A DNA stretch of 64,000 nt, from positions 1 through 64,000 of the forward strand of contig CAMBZJ010000016.1 in assembly GCA_945872365.1 (NCBI GenBank), given 5' to 3'. The position numbers were made by a program, and so were the translations under genes. This stretch comes from Klebsiella pneumoniae (lineage in GTDB: Bacteria > Desulfobacterota > Binatia > UBA12015). A model generated the notes under the pieces. The model worked only from the letters and a program-made list of their open reading frames with translations, did no database searches and was not told where the DNA came from. This document shows, piece by piece, positions 63,939 through 64,000 of this stretch. Position 1 is the first letter of the stretch. Each line of letters begins with the position of its first letter.

Positions 63939-64000
63939 TCAGTGCGCGGTCGAGAAGCCCGCGTCGGGCAGGTCGAGGACGCTGCGGTCCTGCGACTGCA
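63939..64000 (-). CDS. Partial CDS, 3' end only
   Basis: The minus strand reads QSQDRSVLDLPDAGFSTAH then TGA at 63941-63939, with codon usage like its neighbours and a position just after a convergent hairpin. Only the last 20 codons are in the window, so I cannot assign a family. Confidence 0.55.
   Translation of the reverse strand, partial: QSQDRSVLDLPDAGFSTAH

Overview
The window is high-GC (roughly 70% by eye) Gram-negative chromosomal DNA, gene-dense, with no rRNA, tRNA, CRISPR array or recognisable insertion sequence. Outer-membrane and periplasmic components (DUF1302 barrel, SurA-like chaperone, lytic transglycosylase, lipoproteins, DsbA-like oxidoreductase) mark a didermal cell. The gene content (DUF1302/DUF1329/YCF48/RND set, GldAFG-type ABC exporter, MaoC pair, thiolase, acyl-CoA dehydrogenase, AurF-like di-iron proteins, a Cys-rich CGDGTCDGPETAANC tail) resembles uncultured delta-type lineages (Myxococcota, Binatota and relatives). 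That placement is inference, not a proven identification.

Layout. 1-1.7 kb: an XRE regulator divergent from Mrp/ApbC. 1.7-12.4 kb: one co-directional eight-gene unit on the minus strand (DUF1302, YCF48-like, RND/MMPL, ABC ATPase, ABC permease, GldG-like, DUF4340, DUF1329), much of it with 1-14 nt overlaps; it looks like a trans-envelope export machine. 12.6-18.4 kb: lytic transglycosylase, sirtuin, an HtrA-like PDZ protein lacking catalytic Asp and Ser, and pabB-pabC. 18.4-27.2 kb: a frameshifted permease remnant, a lipoprotein coupled to uvrA, a YHYH fragment, a small Cys protein, an amidohydrolase, pdxB, a Nudix hydrolase, an internally deleted dienelactone hydrolase and a Gly-rich secreted protein. 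27.2-33.9 kb: lrp-gltB-gltD. 34-42.5 kb: ridA, a GH5 glycosidase, a WbuC-type cupin, an SGNH protein, two tandem dynamin-like GTPases and an extremely basic Val/Arg repeat protein. 42.5-53.5 kb: thiolase, acyl-CoA dehydrogenase, bacterioferritin, surA-pdxA-phosphomannomutase, a HAD phosphatase, a MaoC pair, a peroxiredoxin, an O-methyltransferase and MgtE. 53.6-57.7 kb: two paralogous di-iron proteins flanking a FadR-type GntR regulator and a phosphodiesterase, with two kinds of operator-like palindrome. 57.7-64 kb: a polytopic membrane protein and a GT2 glycosyltransferase, a DsbA-like lipoprotein, an internally deleted SDR, LemA-HtpX-thioesterase, and the 3' end of one more gene.

How it fits together. 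Core metabolism is represented by folate (pabBC), pyridoxal phosphate (pdxA, pdxB), glutamate (gltBD under an adjacent Lrp regulator) and Fe-S assembly (mrp). The rest points to lipid or hydrophobic-compound handling: beta-oxidation-type enzymes, MaoC hydratases, thioesterase, the exporter operon and the FadR-type regulator beside di-iron oxygenase-like enzymes. Four genes are broken or truncated in 64 kb; two have intact ends and a missing middle. At several genes without a ribosome-binding site a plausible -10 element lies only 6-8 nt before the ATG, suggesting leaderless transcripts.
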